Origin: Rhodanobacter sp. OK091
Lineage (GTDB): Bacteria; Pseudomonadota; Gammaproteobacteria; Xanthomonadales; Rhodanobacteraceae
Direction: 5' to 3'
Length of the DNA stretch: 64,000 nucleotides
Assembly (NCBI RefSeq): GCF_900142825.1
Contig: NZ_FRCH01000001.1
Span: forward strand, 558,001-622,000
The stretch's first letter is position 1. Each line of letters begins with the position of its first letter. The notes under the pieces were generated by a model, which was not told where the DNA came from, did no database searches, and saw only the letters and a list, made by a program, of their open reading frames with translations. The position numbers and the translations under genes were made by a program. This document shows positions 27,304-35,840 of this stretch, one piece after another.

Positions 27304-28422
27304 ATGACGCACTTTTCACCACGAACGACGATGCCGAAACACCTGTTGATCGCGCTCGCCATTGCCGCCGCGATCGGTGGCATTACCCTCTCCCCAGCCG
27401 CGTTCGCCGGTGTGGAGGGGCACCGCAATATCCTCATTGCCGATCAGTTCAACAACCGCGTCATCGAAATCGACCGCGACACTCACCGTGTGCTGTGGCA
27501 TTTCGGCAACGGCTCCGACCTGCCGGGGCCCAAAAGCATCGTGGGCGTGAACGACGCCGAACGTTTCGGCGTGTTCACGCTGATCGCGGGCACCGGCATC
27601 CCCCCCAGCGATCCGGCCCTTCCAGGCTGCGCTGATCCGGTCAACGGCTGCCCCGACAACCGCGTGCTGATCGTTGGCCGCAACGGTGACATCATTTGGC
27701 AGTACGGCAAGGGAGGTATCACGGGGTCGGGTCCGAACGAACTGAATACCCCGGTGCATTCCCTGTTCCTGACCGGCTTTCCGCATCATCCCGGTGCGCA
27801 TGTGCTGATCACCGACCAGGGCAATCAACGCATCATCCTGGTCAATCTGGCACACAAGATCGTCTGGCAATACGGCATGACCGGCGTGGCCGGCAACGGC
27901 CCGAACCAGCTCAGCAATCCGAACAGCGCGGAAGTGCTGAAAAACGGCCACATCCTGATTGCGGATGAAAGCAACGATCGGGTCATCGAGATCAACCCCA
28001 ACCTGCAGATCGTCAAGCAATTCACCGCCATGGGGACCGTGAGCGGCGCCGCCTTCGCCAGCCGGCTGGACAACGGCGATACGCTGATCACCGACTCCAA
28101 CAACAGCCGCATCGTCGAAGTCGACGGCAACGACCATGTCGTCTGGCAATACTTCACTAACACCGACCCGGGCAGCAACACCACGCCGCTGCCAACGCGG
28201 GCATTGCGATTGCGCAATGGCGATACGCTGATCAGCGATCAATTCAATCAACGTGTCATCGAGGTCACGCCGAACGGGAAGATCGTGTTCCAGCAAGGTG
28301 CCCTCAACTTGTCCGGTGCTGGTTTCAACCAGCTCAACGGACCTTACGACGCCAAGGTGATAGGCGACTTTACCGGCATCACGCCACCTTATGGCTTCGA
28401 CGGTGATACAAACACTCACTGA
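27304..28422 (+). CDS. Exported six-bladed NHL/PQQ-like beta-propeller protein
   Basis: The 372-residue product has a signal peptide ending ...ITLSPAAFA. Six similar units follow, built on the pattern [I/L]L[I]xDxxNxRVIEID...VxWQ(Y/F)G: ILIADQFNNRVIEID, VLIVGRNGDIIWQYG, VLITDQGNQRIILVN, ILIADESNDRVIEIN, TLITDSNNSRIVEVD and TLISDQFNQRVIEVT. This predicts a six-bladed propeller in the periplasm or outside. I see no catalytic motif, so binding or scaffolding is as likely as enzymatic activity. GGAGGG 6 nt before ATG 27304 selects this start; ATG 27331 would also keep the signal peptide. Confidence 0.8.
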   Translation: MTHFSPRTTMPKHLLIALAIAAAIGGITLSPAAFAGVEGHRNILIADQFNNRVIEIDRDTHRVLWHFGNGSDLPGPKSIVGVNDAERFGVFTLIAGTGIPPSDPALPGCADPVNGCPDNRVLIVGRNGDIIWQYGKGGITGSGPNELNTPVHSLFLTGFPHHPGAHVLITDQGNQRIILVNLAHKIVWQYGMTGVAGNGPNQLSNPNSAEVLKNGHILIADESNDRVIEINPNLQIVKQFTAMGTVSGAAFASRLDNGDTLITDSNNSRIVEVDGNDHVVWQYFTNTDPGSNTTPLPTRALRLRNGDTLISDQFNQRVIEVTPNGKIVFQQGALNLSGAGFNQLNGPYDAKVIGDFTGITPPYGFDGDTNTH

Positions 28423-28452
28423 AACCCGGTGTGATTCCGATCATCGACAGTC

Positions 28453-28477
28453 AAGCCCCGGCCCATGGCCGGGGCTT
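28453..28477 (+). terminator. Terminator hairpin after the propeller gene
   Basis: An 11-bp stem AAGCCCCGGCC/GGCCGGGGCTT with a CAT loop lies 30 nt after the stop codon. The T-run is weak (CGCTTTC). Confidence 0.6.
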
Positions 28478-28591
28478 CGCTTTCATTGACCCTATCCTTC
28501 CCGTGGCTGACGCCTGCAATGCGCGTGTGCATCGTCGACGCAGCAAGGCGCTACCATCCATGCCATCACTTGCTGCTGCGGGAGTTCCGCC

Positions 28592-29332
28592 ATGGCCCAC
28601 GACACCACCAAGCTCGCCGTATTGATCGACGCCGACAATGCACGGCCGGCGATCGTCGAGGGCCTGCTTGCGGAGATTGCCAAATACGGCACCGCGCACG
28701 TCAAGCGCATCTACGGCGACTGGACCAAGCCCGACCTCAACGGCTGGAAGGAAGTGCTGCTGCGCCATTCGATCCAGCCGATCCAGCAGTTCCGCTACAC
28801 CGTCGGCAAGAACGCCACCGACTCGGCGATGATCATCGACGCGATGGACCTGCTCTACGCCGAGCGCTTCGACGGCTTCTGCATCGTCTCCAGCGACAGT
28901 GACTTTACCCGGCTCGCCTCGCGCATCCGCGAATCCGGCCGTATCGTCTACGGCTTCGGCGAGAAAAAGACGCCCGAGCCGTTCCGTACCGCCTGCGACA
29001 AATTCATCTACACCGAAGTACTCGCCGGTTCGACCACGGCCACCGCCGAAGCCGCACCGAAGCAGCGCTCGGCCAAGGAGCTGCGCAGCGACACGCATCT
29101 GCTCAACCTGCTGCGCGGCGCGATCGAGGCTGCTTCGGACGACACCGGCTGGGCCGGGCTGGGCGCCATCGGCAGCATCGTCAACAAGCAGTCGCCCGAC
29201 TTCGACTCGCGCAACTACGGCTACGGCAAGCTCAGCGGGCTGATCAAGGGTATCGGCTTGTTCGATACCGAGGAACGCCAGATCGGCAACGGCAAGCATC
29301 TTTACGTGCGGCCCCGCGTCCCAAAGAAATGA
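28592..29332 (+). CDS. NYN-domain protein with C-terminal OST-HTH/LOTUS domain
   Basis: The 246-residue protein has a NYN (PIN-like nuclease) domain with the acidic residues in LIDADNA (residues 11-17), ATDSAMIIDAMDLL near 73 and VSSDSDFTRLASRIRE near 97. After a linker, residues 165-240 look like an OST-HTH/LOTUS domain (LLNLLRGAIEAASDDTGWAGLGAIGS...YGYGKLSGLI). This architecture predicts a metal-dependent ribonuclease with an RNA-binding module; the target is unknown. GGGAG precedes the ATG. tilS follows after 10 nt, so both are probably on one mRNA. Confidence 0.88.
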   Translation: MAHDTTKLAVLIDADNARPAIVEGLLAEIAKYGTAHVKRIYGDWTKPDLNGWKEVLLRHSIQPIQQFRYTVGKNATDSAMIIDAMDLLYAERFDGFCIVSSDSDFTRLASRIRESGRIVYGFGEKKTPEPFRTACDKFIYTEVLAGSTTATAEAAPKQRSAKELRSDTHLLNLLRGAIEAASDDTGWAGLGAIGSIVNKQSPDFDSRNYGYGKLSGLIKGIGLFDTEERQIGNGKHLYVRPRVPKK

Positions 29333-29342
29333 GCGATTCGAA

Positions 29343-30644
29343 ATGAGCGATCCGTTGCTCCAGCATCTGCTTGCCGCCCTGGCGGCTGCCCCGTCGGCAC
29401 CGCTGAGTGTCGCGTTCAGTGGCGGCCCGGATTCCACCGCGCTGCTGCATGCGCTGGCACAACTGCCCGAGGCGCGCGCGCGCGGGCTGCGCGCGCTGCA
29501 TGTCGATCATGGCCTGCACGCCCACAGCGCGGCATGGGCCGAGCACTGCCGACGCTTCTGCGCCACGCTGGGGCTGCCGTGCGAAGTACTCCGCGTGCAG
29601 CTCGACAGCAGCAGAGGCGAAGGACTGGAAGCGGCTGCGCGCCGCGCGCGCTATGACGCACTCGCCACGCAATTGCGCGACGGCGAGTGGCTGCTACTCG
29701 CCCATCATCGTGACGATCAAGCCGAGACCGTATTGCTGAAACTGCTGCGCGGCGCCGGGCCGGAGGGGCTGGGCGGCATGCGTGAGCTTCGCCCGTTCGG
29801 TCGCGGCCGGTTGTGGCGGCCTTTGCTGGCGCTGCCGCGTCAGCGGTTGCGTGACTACGTGGCGACGCATCGGCTGGATTGCATCGACGACCCCTCCAAC
29901 AGCGACACCCGCATGGCGCGCAACCAGCTGCGCCGCGAAATCCTGCCACGGTTGACGCGGCACTGGCCGCAGGCGGTCGATTCAATCGTGCATAGCGCCG
30001 CGCTCAGCCGTGCCGCCGCCGATGCGCTGCGGGTGCAATGGCTGGCCGCGTTCGATGTACTGCACGATCCGGCCAACTGCAGTCTGCACGCCGACGGCTG
30101 GCTCGTGCTGAATCCCGCGCTGCGCGAGCCGCTGCTCGATCACTGGCTGCATGCCCGCGGCCTGCCGGCACCCACCACCGCGCAGCGGCGGCAGATCGAG
30201 CGCCAGTGCGGCGCACGGGCTGGCCAGTTGCCGTGCATTCGCTGGGCCGGTGCCGAATTGCATATCTGGAAGGATCGGCTGTGGGCATTGCCGCCCGAAG
30301 TCGTCGTCGACACCGACTGGGAGTTGTCCTGGCACGGCGAACCGGTAGCGCTACCCGACGGCGGCAAGTTGTCGCTGACCGATGCCAGCGGCCGCCTCGC
30401 CGAACCGCTGAGCTTGCGTCTGCGTCGCGGCGGCGAGCGCATCAAGCCCGCTGGCGATGCGCATACACGCGAGCTGCGCGACCTCTTCCAGCAGGGGTTG
30501 GTGCCGCCGTGGCGGCGCGCGGCCTGTCCGCTGCTGTATGTCGGCGACGAGCTGGTCGCGGTGGCCGACCGCTGGCTCAGCGCACGCGGCGCGGCGATTT
30601 TCCAGCAAGCCGGTGCCCGGCCACACTGGCAGCCGGCACGCTGA
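29343..30644 (+). CDS. tilS: tRNA(Ile)-lysidine synthetase
   Basis: TilS changes the wobble cytidine of tRNA-Ile(CAU) to lysidine so that it reads AUA codons. The 433-residue product has the PP-loop motif VAFSGGPDSTALLHAL near residue 22. It also has LHVDHGLHAHSAAWA near 53, AHHRDDQAETVLLKLLRGAG near 120 and the TilS central and C-terminal domains (RLRRGGERIKPAG near 360). The E. coli protein has 432 residues. It follows the NYN-LOTUS gene closely. Confidence 0.97.
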   Translation: MSDPLLQHLLAALAAAPSAPLSVAFSGGPDSTALLHALAQLPEARARGLRALHVDHGLHAHSAAWAEHCRRFCATLGLPCEVLRVQLDSSRGEGLEAAARRARYDALATQLRDGEWLLLAHHRDDQAETVLLKLLRGAGPEGLGGMRELRPFGRGRLWRPLLALPRQRLRDYVATHRLDCIDDPSNSDTRMARNQLRREILPRLTRHWPQAVDSIVHSAALSRAAADALRVQWLAAFDVLHDPANCSLHADGWLVLNPALREPLLDHWLHARGLPAPTTAQRRQIERQCGARAGQLPCIRWAGAELHIWKDRLWALPPEVVVDTDWELSWHGEPVALPDGGKLSLTDASGRLAEPLSLRLRRGGERIKPAGDAHTRELRDLFQQGLVPPWRRAACPLLYVGDELVAVADRWLSARGAAIFQQAGARPHWQPAR

Positions 30645-30686
30645 TCTGCTTCGACAGGCGGCACGGGGAGCGTTCCCTCTCCTCAA

Positions 30687-30710
30687 TCCTCTCCCGCTGG
30701 CGGGAGAGGA
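30687..30710. repeat. Dispersed-type hairpin repeat between tilS and xseB
   Basis: The stem TCCTCTCCCG/CGGGAGAGGA closes a CTGG loop. No T-run follows. This sequence type is a common intergenic repeat in Xanthomonadales and pseudomonads by my recollection; here it is the only structured element between tilS and xseB. Confidence 0.5.
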
Positions 30711-30831
30711 GGCGAATGTGCCGAGCGGGTTCGCAATTTCGTACATGACCGTGGTTTCCCGGATCGCGTCCACTTTGATCGATCTGTTTTCAGATTGATT
30801 CCGGACGGCTGCTGCGTTAGCGTTGCGGGCC

Positions 30832-31089
30832 ATGGCCAAGACCGCACCCTCATCTGTCAAAACCCCGCCCAGCGTCGACTTCGAGCACTCCCTGGATGAG
30901 CTGGAGCAACTGGTCGCGCGGATGGAAGGCGGCGAACTGAGCCTGGACGAATCGCTGGCCTCGTTCGAACGTGGCATCGGCCTGTTCCGCCATTGCCAGC
31001 AGTCTCTGCAGCAAGCCGAACTGCGCGTGCGCCTGCTGCTTGATCCCGATGCCCCCGACAGCGCTGAACCGTTTGAACCCGAACTATAA
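30832..31089 (+). CDS. xseB: Exodeoxyribonuclease VII small subunit
   Basis: XseB is the small helical subunit of ExoVII, which degrades single-stranded DNA with the XseA subunit (not in this window). The 85-residue product contains the family core [37 protein letters not shown] 30832 is chosen over an in-frame TTG 9 nt upstream. The neighbour ispA overlaps its end, as in the conserved xseB-ispA pair of many proteobacteria. Confidence 0.95.
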   Translation: MAKTAPSSVKTPPSVDFEHSLDELEQLVARMEGGELSLDESLASFERGIGLFRHCQQSLQQAELRVRLLLDPDAPDSAEPFEPEL

Positions 31090-31972
31090 GCTGGGCCGTG
31101 AACTGCAGTCGCTGATCGTCCGTGCCGAACAGGCACTGAGCCGCAGCCTGCCGCCGGCCGAACAATCCCCCGCGGAACTCCATCGCGCGATGCGCTACGC
31201 CGTGCTTGGCGGCGGCAAGCGGCTGCGTCCGCTGCTGGTGTACGCCAGCGCGCATGCGCTCGGCGAAGATGGCCCGCAACTCGACGCGGCGGCCTGTGCG
31301 GTGGAGCTGATCCACGCCTACTCGCTGGTGCACGACGACCTGCCGGCGATGGACGACGACGCGCTGCGCCGCGGCCGCCCGACCTGTCATGTCGTGTTCG
31401 GCGAAGCGATGGCGATCCTCGCCGGCGACGCGCTGCAGGCACTGGCGTTCGAACTGCTGGCCGATGACACGACGCACCGAATCGACGCGAACACCGGCAT
31501 GGCGATGCTGCGCGTGCTCGGCCGCGCCTGCGGCGCCGAGGGCATGGCCGGCGGCCAGGCACTCGACCTCGCCGCGGTCGGCCAACCGCTGACACTCACC
31601 GAACTGGAACACATGCACGCCTGCAAGACCGGCGCGCTGATCCGCGCCTCGGTACAACTCGGTGCGCTGATGGCCGGCGCCGATGCCGGCTCGCTGGACG
31701 CGCTCGACCGGTACGCCCATGCCGTCGGCCTGGCGTTTCAGGTACGCGACGACATCCTCGACGTGGAAGGCGAATCGGCGGTGATCGGCAAGACCGCCGG
31801 CAAGGATGCCGCCGCCGACAAACCCACCTTCCCCTCGATCATCGGCCTCGACGCCTCACGCGCGCGGCTGGCAGAACTGACCGAGTCCGCGCTGGCCGCG
31901 ATCGCAGTCTTCGGCGAACGTGCCTCGCTGCTGGCCGAGCTGGCGCGCTACACGGCGTATCGCGTGCATTGA
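31049..31972 (+). CDS. ispA: Farnesyl diphosphate synthase
   Basis: IspA joins IPP and DMAPP to geranyl-PP and farnesyl-PP, the primer used by UppS. The product has the first Asp-rich motif in [19 protein letters not shown] near residue 95 and the second in [13 protein letters not shown] near 235, plus [11 protein letters not shown] near 52. The start is uncertain. ATG 31049 gives 307 residues and a 41-nt overlap with xseB, but has no Shine-Dalgarno; TTG 31073 would give about 299, the E. coli length. Confidence 0.95.
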   Translation: MPPTALNRLNPNYKLGRELQSLIVRAEQALSRSLPPAEQSPAELHRAMRYAVLGGGKRLRPLLVYASAHALGEDGPQLDAAACAVELIHAYSLVHDDLPAMDDDALRRGRPTCHVVFGEAMAILAGDALQALAFELLADDTTHRIDANTGMAMLRVLGRACGAEGMAGGQALDLAAVGQPLTLTELEHMHACKTGALIRASVQLGALMAGADAGSLDALDRYAHAVGLAFQVRDDILDVEGESAVIGKTAGKDAAADKPTFPSIIGLDASRARLAELTESALAAIAVFGERASLLAELARYTAYRVH

Positions 31973-31975
31973 AAA

Positions 31976-31993
31976 GGGCGGCTTGTGCCGCCC
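31976..31993. terminator. Terminator between convergent ispA and the DUF805 gene
   Basis: The stem GGGCGGC/GCCGCCC with a TTGT loop starts three bases after the ispA stop. On the minus strand it is followed by TTTTC, so it is a better terminator for the DUF805 gene than for ispA. Confidence 0.6.
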
Positions 31994-32029
31994 TCGTTCA
32001 AACCGGAAATGCTTCCCGGATCAGACTGA

Positions 32030-32392
32030 TCAAGCCACACCTTCCTTCGGGTCGGCACCGTATTGGTTGGAACCCTGGTCGCCAGCGATGGCAAACAGCA
32101 CGATGATCCAGATCCAGCCGATCAACGGGATCAACGCAACCAACCACCACCATCCGCTGCGACCGGTGTCGTGCAGACGGCGCACGCCCACCGCAAGGCC
32201 TGGTACGAACATTGCCAAGCCGTAAAGCGACCCCAGCATGTGAAAATGGATCGCCCTGCCGATCAGTCCCACTACGATCGAAATGATCAGGTTGACCAGA
32301 AAGAACATCCAGTACTCGGTACGACGGGCGCGCCCCTCGAAATCCGCGTAGTGGCCCTTGATGCACTTCAGATACCAGTCAAAGAAACCCAT
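32030..32392 (-). CDS. DUF805 inner-membrane protein
   Basis: The 120-residue protein matches the DUF805 (YhaH-type) pattern: a short N-terminal segment WYLKCIKGHYADFEGRARRTEYW and three hydrophobic helices. The conserved VRRLHDTGRSGWWWL lies between helices two and three. Function is unknown for the family. GGGGAG 8 nt before the ATG is a strong ribosome-binding site. It is followed on its 3' side by convergent ispA. Confidence 0.85.
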   Translation of the reverse strand: MGFFDWYLKCIKGHYADFEGRARRTEYWMFFLVNLIISIVVGLIGRAIHFHMLGSLYGLAMFVPGLAVGVRRLHDTGRSGWWWLVALIPLIGWIWIIVLFAIAGDQGSNQYGADPKEGVA

Positions 32393-32539
32393 GGATCGAC
32401 TCCCCTTTCGATAGATTCACGCTTGTCCCTGCGAACAGGACGCCCCGTCTCGCCGCCCACTCACACCGATGGGAGACAGCGCGAGTCTATGGGAAATATG
32501 CCGCGTGCCGCCAGGCGCATCGGCGGCACTGAACCTGCT

Positions 32540-32938
32540 TCAATTGATCAGTCGCAGCGCGAACGGGTAGCGATACAGAGTCCCCTCGTTGGCTTTGATC
32601 GTGCCGACGATCACGAACACCAGCCAGAGGATCACCAATACCGGCAACAGCAGGAATCCGATCAGCACGATGCACAGCAGCCCACACACGATCGCGGCAA
32701 TGGCTACGGTGATGTTGAAGTTCAGCGCCTCTTTACCCTGGTCGTTGACGAACGGCATGGTGTCTTTCTTGATCAGCCAGATCACCAGCGGGCCGATGAT
32801 GCTGCCGAACGGCATGACCAGGCCGGCCAATGCCGACAAGTGCGCAAACGTCGCCCATTGACGCTCTTCAGCGGATGGACCCACGGTCACCGGGTCGCTT
32901 GGCGGAGGCGGAGTGACAGACTCGGGTGGAACGCTCAT
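32540..32938 (-). CDS. DUF4870-type membrane protein
   Basis: The 132-residue protein has a Pro/Ser-rich N-terminus and then EERQWATFAHLSALAGLVMPFG, PLVIWLIKKDTMPFVNDQGKEALNFNI and a hydrophobic C-terminal pair of helices. This is the DUF4870 (Tic20-like) layout. Function is unknown. AAGGAG precedes the ATG. It lies 147 nt upstream of the DUF805 gene on the same strand and may share its transcript. Confidence 0.82.
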   Translation of the reverse strand: MSVPPESVTPPPPSDPVTVGPSAEERQWATFAHLSALAGLVMPFGSIIGPLVIWLIKKDTMPFVNDQGKEALNFNITVAIAAIVCGLLCIVLIGFLLLPVLVILWLVFVIVGTIKANEGTLYRYPFALRLIN

Positions 32939-33076
32939 GCGTATCTCCTTGAAGTCGGAACTTGCGTGGACAACGTGTCTATTGACAGCTGGCCGGCCGC
33001 GCCGGTTGCGTGGATGCTAACAAGCTTGGCCCCCTTTGCCGAGTGAACTTGCGACCTATGAAAAACCTGCAGTTGG

Positions 33077-34459
33077 CTATTCGCCGGCCACCGTCATCCG
33101 CTCCAGCAGAATCGAGCCGCTGAGAATGTGCGAACGCTGATCGACGTCGGTACCCACGGCAACGATCCCGGCGAACATCTCGCGCAGATTCGCCGCGATA
33201 GTGATGCCTTCCACCGGATACGCGATCTGCCCGTTCTCGACCCAGAACCCGGACGCACCACGCGAATAATCGCCGGTGATGGTGGACACGCCCTGCCCCA
33301 TCACCTCGGTCACCAGCAGGCCGGTGCCCATGCGCCGCAGCAAGCCGGCGAAATCGTCCTGCGCGTGGTTCGCGCTGCCCGGATCGACGATCAGGTTGTG
33401 GATGCCGCCGGCATTGCCGGTCGATTCCAGCCCCAGCTTGCGCGCCGAATAGCTGCCAAGCACGTAGCGCGCCAGCACGCCGCCTTCGATCAACGCACTG
33501 TCGCGGGTCGCCACACCTTCGGCATCGAAACTGCCCGAGCCCTGCCCACGCAAAAGCTGCGGCCGCTCGTTGATATTCAGCCACGAGGGCATCACCGGCT
33601 TGCCGATGTGATCGAGCAGGAAGCTGGCCCGGCGATACAACGCGCCGCCGCTGACCGCACCCAGCAGATGCCCGACCAGCCCGCGCGCCAGTTCCGGCAC
33701 GAACAGCACCGGGCACTGCCGCGTCGACAGGCTGCGCGCGCCCATCCGCGCCAGCGTGCGCTCGGCGGCCTTGTCGCCAAGCGCCTTCGCACTCATGAAA
33801 TCACCGGCGGCCCGTACGCTGTCATACCAGTAATCGCGCTGCATGCCGTCCTCGTCGCCGGCGATCAAGGCCAGCGACAGCGAATGCCGCGTGCCGCGCT
33901 CGCGCCCGACGAAGCCGTGCGAGTTCGCGTACACCGACACGCCCTGCCCGGCCTGCACGCTGGCGCCGTCGGAGTTGCTGATGCCGGCATGCGCGCGGCC
34001 GGCATCCTCGATCTCGATGCCCAGCTCGATCGCGCGCGTGGTGTCGATATCCCACGGATGCCACAGGTCGAGGTCGGGGAATGACGTTGCCATGCGCGAA
34101 GCGTCGGCCAGGCCCGCGGCCGGATCGGCCTCGGTAAAACGTGCGATCGCACAAGCCTGGTCCAGCGTGGCCTGGATCGAGTCCGGATGCAGATCGGCCG
34201 TACTGGCCGAACCTTTGCGCTGGCCGAAGTACACGGTGAGGCTGAAGCCGCGGTCGCGCGTGTGCTCGACCGTCTCCACCTCGCCCAGCCTCACATTGAC
34301 GCTCAGCCCTGTGTCGATGCTGGCTGCCACCTCGGCCTGGCTGGCGCCGGCGGTGCGGGCGCGGCGGATCACGTCCTCGGCCAGTTCGGCCAGCCGGTCA
34401 AGTTCGGCCTCACTTCGATCCGTCTGGCTGCGGTCCTGGCTGGTGGCAACTTCGCTCAC
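33077..34459 (-). CDS. pmbA: Metalloprotease subunit PmbA/TldE
   Basis: PmbA (TldE) is the partner of TldD in the TldD/E protease, which processes peptide antibiotics such as microcin B17 and degrades the CcdA antitoxin. The 460-residue product has the U62 family fold, with GEVETVEHTRDRGFSLTVYFG near residue 60 and GSGSFDAEGVATRD near 305. It lacks HExxH, as expected for this subunit. The start is GTG at 34459, with AGGA 9 nt upstream. tldD is also in this window, at 35841-37280. Confidence 0.95.
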   Translation of the reverse strand: MSEVATSQDRSQTDRSEAELDRLAELAEDVIRRARTAGASQAEVAASIDTGLSVNVRLGEVETVEHTRDRGFSLTVYFGQRKGSASTADLHPDSIQATLDQACAIARFTEADPAAGLADASRMATSFPDLDLWHPWDIDTTRAIELGIEIEDAGRAHAGISNSDGASVQAGQGVSVYANSHGFVGRERGTRHSLSLALIAGDEDGMQRDYWYDSVRAAGDFMSAKALGDKAAERTLARMGARSLSTRQCPVLFVPELARGLVGHLLGAVSGGALYRRASFLLDHIGKPVMPSWLNINERPQLLRGQGSGSFDAEGVATRDSALIEGGVLARYVLGSYSARKLGLESTGNAGGIHNLIVDPGSANHAQDDFAGLLRRMGTGLLVTEVMGQGVSTITGDYSRGASGFWVENGQIAYPVEGITIAANLREMFAGIVAVGTDVDQRSHILSGSILLERMTVAGE

Positions 34460-34564
34460 GTTGGGCTTTCCTGGGATTTAGGCGGGTAGAATAAGCGGTT
34501 CGCGACCGCTGACCTTAAAAATGGGGTCACGGCGACGAAATGAAAAGAGCTGCGGAGAACGCCC

Positions 34565-34810
34565 ATGCAACCCACCGCCGGCATCTATCGTCACTACAAG
34601 GGTCAGCGCTACCGCGTGCTGGGTACCGCGCATCACAGCGAAACGCTGGAGCCGCTGGTGGTCTATCAGGCGCTCTACGGCGATCACGGCCTGTGGGTGC
34701 GCCCGGCCGCGATGTTCAGCGAAACCATCGAGCTGGACGGTGAGCCGATCGCCCGCTTCGCGCTGGAGCAGGTTGAAACAACCAGCGACGACGATACGCA
34801 TAGCAGCTGA
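34565..34810 (+). CDS. DUF1653 protein
   Basis: The 81-residue product has the DUF1653 pattern: GIYRHYKGQRYRVLGTAHHSETLEPLVVYQ, then LWVRPAAMFSETI. It is a small SH3-like beta protein of unknown function. GGAG lies 7 nt before the ATG. It is divergent from pmbA and precedes yjgA by 43 nt on the same strand. Confidence 0.9.
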   Translation: MQPTAGIYRHYKGQRYRVLGTAHHSETLEPLVVYQALYGDHGLWVRPAAMFSETIELDGEPIARFALEQVETTSDDDTHSS

Positions 34811-34853
34811 TCACGCACCGCTGACCCACGCACTACAACTGGAATTGAAACCC

Positions 34854-35408
34854 GTGAGCCCGAGCCGCAGCCGCAACCAACACGAACTCGACGAAGAGGA
34901 TTACGGCCCCAGCCGCACCCAGCAGCGCCGCGAGGCACTCGCCGTGCTGGTGTTGGCTCAGCAACTGGTCGATCTGCAACCGAGCCGGCTGGCCAAGCTC
35001 GAACTGCCCGACGACGTGCGCCACGAGATCGACGTCACCCGCCGCATCACCTCGCATGGCGCTAAGAAGCGCCAGCTCGCGTTCCTCGCCAAGGTGATGC
35101 GCCGCTACGGCGAAGAAGACTTCGCCGCCGTGCGCGCCGAACTCGGCGAGAACCGCGAGAAGCAGCGCCAGGAAAACGCGGCGATGCACCGCCTCGAAGC
35201 GATGCGCGATCGTCTGATCGCCGAGGACGAGGGCGCGCTGTCGGAATTGATCGCCGAGCATCCGCAGGTTGATCGGCAGCATCTGCGGTCGCTGGTGCGG
35301 CAGGCGCGTCTGGAAAAGGAAGTCCCGAACAAGCCGCCAAGGGCGTATCGGGAGATTTTTCAGTTGTTGAAGGATCTGGGCAAGGCGGGCGATTCGGCCG
35401 AGGGCTGA
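34854..35408 (+). CDS. yjgA: Ribosome-associated protein YjgA (DUF615)
   Basis: The 184-residue product is close to E. coli YjgA/DarP (183), which is found with 50S assembly intermediates. It is highly charged and helical, with PSRTQQRREALAVLVLAQQL near residue 15, the central ITSHGAKKRQLAFLAKVMRR near 65 and HLRSLVRQARLEKE near 145. The GTG at 34854 is chosen by homology with a GGA about 10 nt upstream. yjgA-pmbA adjacency is conserved in gammaproteobacteria, but here the two are divergent around the DUF1653 gene. Confidence 0.94.
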   Translation: MSPSRSRNQHELDEEDYGPSRTQQRREALAVLVLAQQLVDLQPSRLAKLELPDDVRHEIDVTRRITSHGAKKRQLAFLAKVMRRYGEEDFAAVRAELGENREKQRQENAAMHRLEAMRDRLIAEDEGALSELIAEHPQVDRQHLRSLVRQARLEKEVPNKPPRAYREIFQLLKDLGKAGDSAEG

Positions 35409-35440
35409 GCGATTCGCGACACTTTGCGCGACGCGCGCCT

Positions 35441-35462
35441 GTGGGAGCGCACTCTGTGCGCG
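35441..35462. repeat. REP-like hairpin after yjgA
   Basis: GTGGGAGCGCACTCTGTGCGC folds with stem GCGCAC/GTGCGC and a TCT loop. The GTGGGAGCG head resembles the REP-like element after dnaE. Confidence 0.5.
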
Positions 35463-35506
35463 GTACTCTTACTCGTCCCAGCGAAGACTTGCAGACTCTT
35501 CCAGAG

Positions 35507-35788
35507 TCGTCATTCCGGCGAAAGCCGGAATCGCTTCTGCACTCTGGCATCAGAACTGAAGAGCTTTCACCCTCCTTCGGAGGGCGAGGCACTTCTCTTT
35601 TGCTTGTCCAAAGAGAAAGTGACTCTGTCGCCAAAGGCGAGCGAACGCTCTTTGCTCTAACCAAACAGAAAGGGCAAGAGCATCGCCCGCGAGCGGGCTC
35701 CTACAAAAAGAACCCACGACGCAAGTGACTCGGTTGCCGCAGGCAGACCAAAGCGCAGAAGCGATTCCGGCCTTCGCCGGAATGACGA
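35507..35788. repeat. Gene-free repeat block bounded by 34-bp inverted repeats (MITE-like)
   Basis: The block of 282 bases begins with a 34-base sequence (35507-35540, TCGTCATTCCGGCG...) that recurs inverted at 35755-35788 with one difference. Each end contains its own hairpin ATTCCGGC/GCCGGAAT. The inside carries GGAGGGCGAG..CTTCTCTTTTGCTTGTCC and later CGCCAAAGGCGAGCGAA and CAAGAGCATCGCCCGCGAGC. All three have close matches in the larger repeat block at 45393-46070. The whole gap 35409-35840 between convergent yjgA and tldD holds no credible gene. Confidence 0.7.
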
Positions 35789-35840
35789 GCACAATAAAAA
35801 TGTGGAGTGACGGTTGCTCCGCTGGAAATGATCCCGAAGC

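Noticed and set aside
30687-30710. Hairpin after tilS as a transcription terminator
   Set aside because: The 10-bp stem has no T-run on either strand, so it is listed as a repeat only.
35441-35728. Short ORFs between yjgA and tldD
   Set aside because: They are made of repeat sequence shared with the 45-kb block and have no independent coding support.
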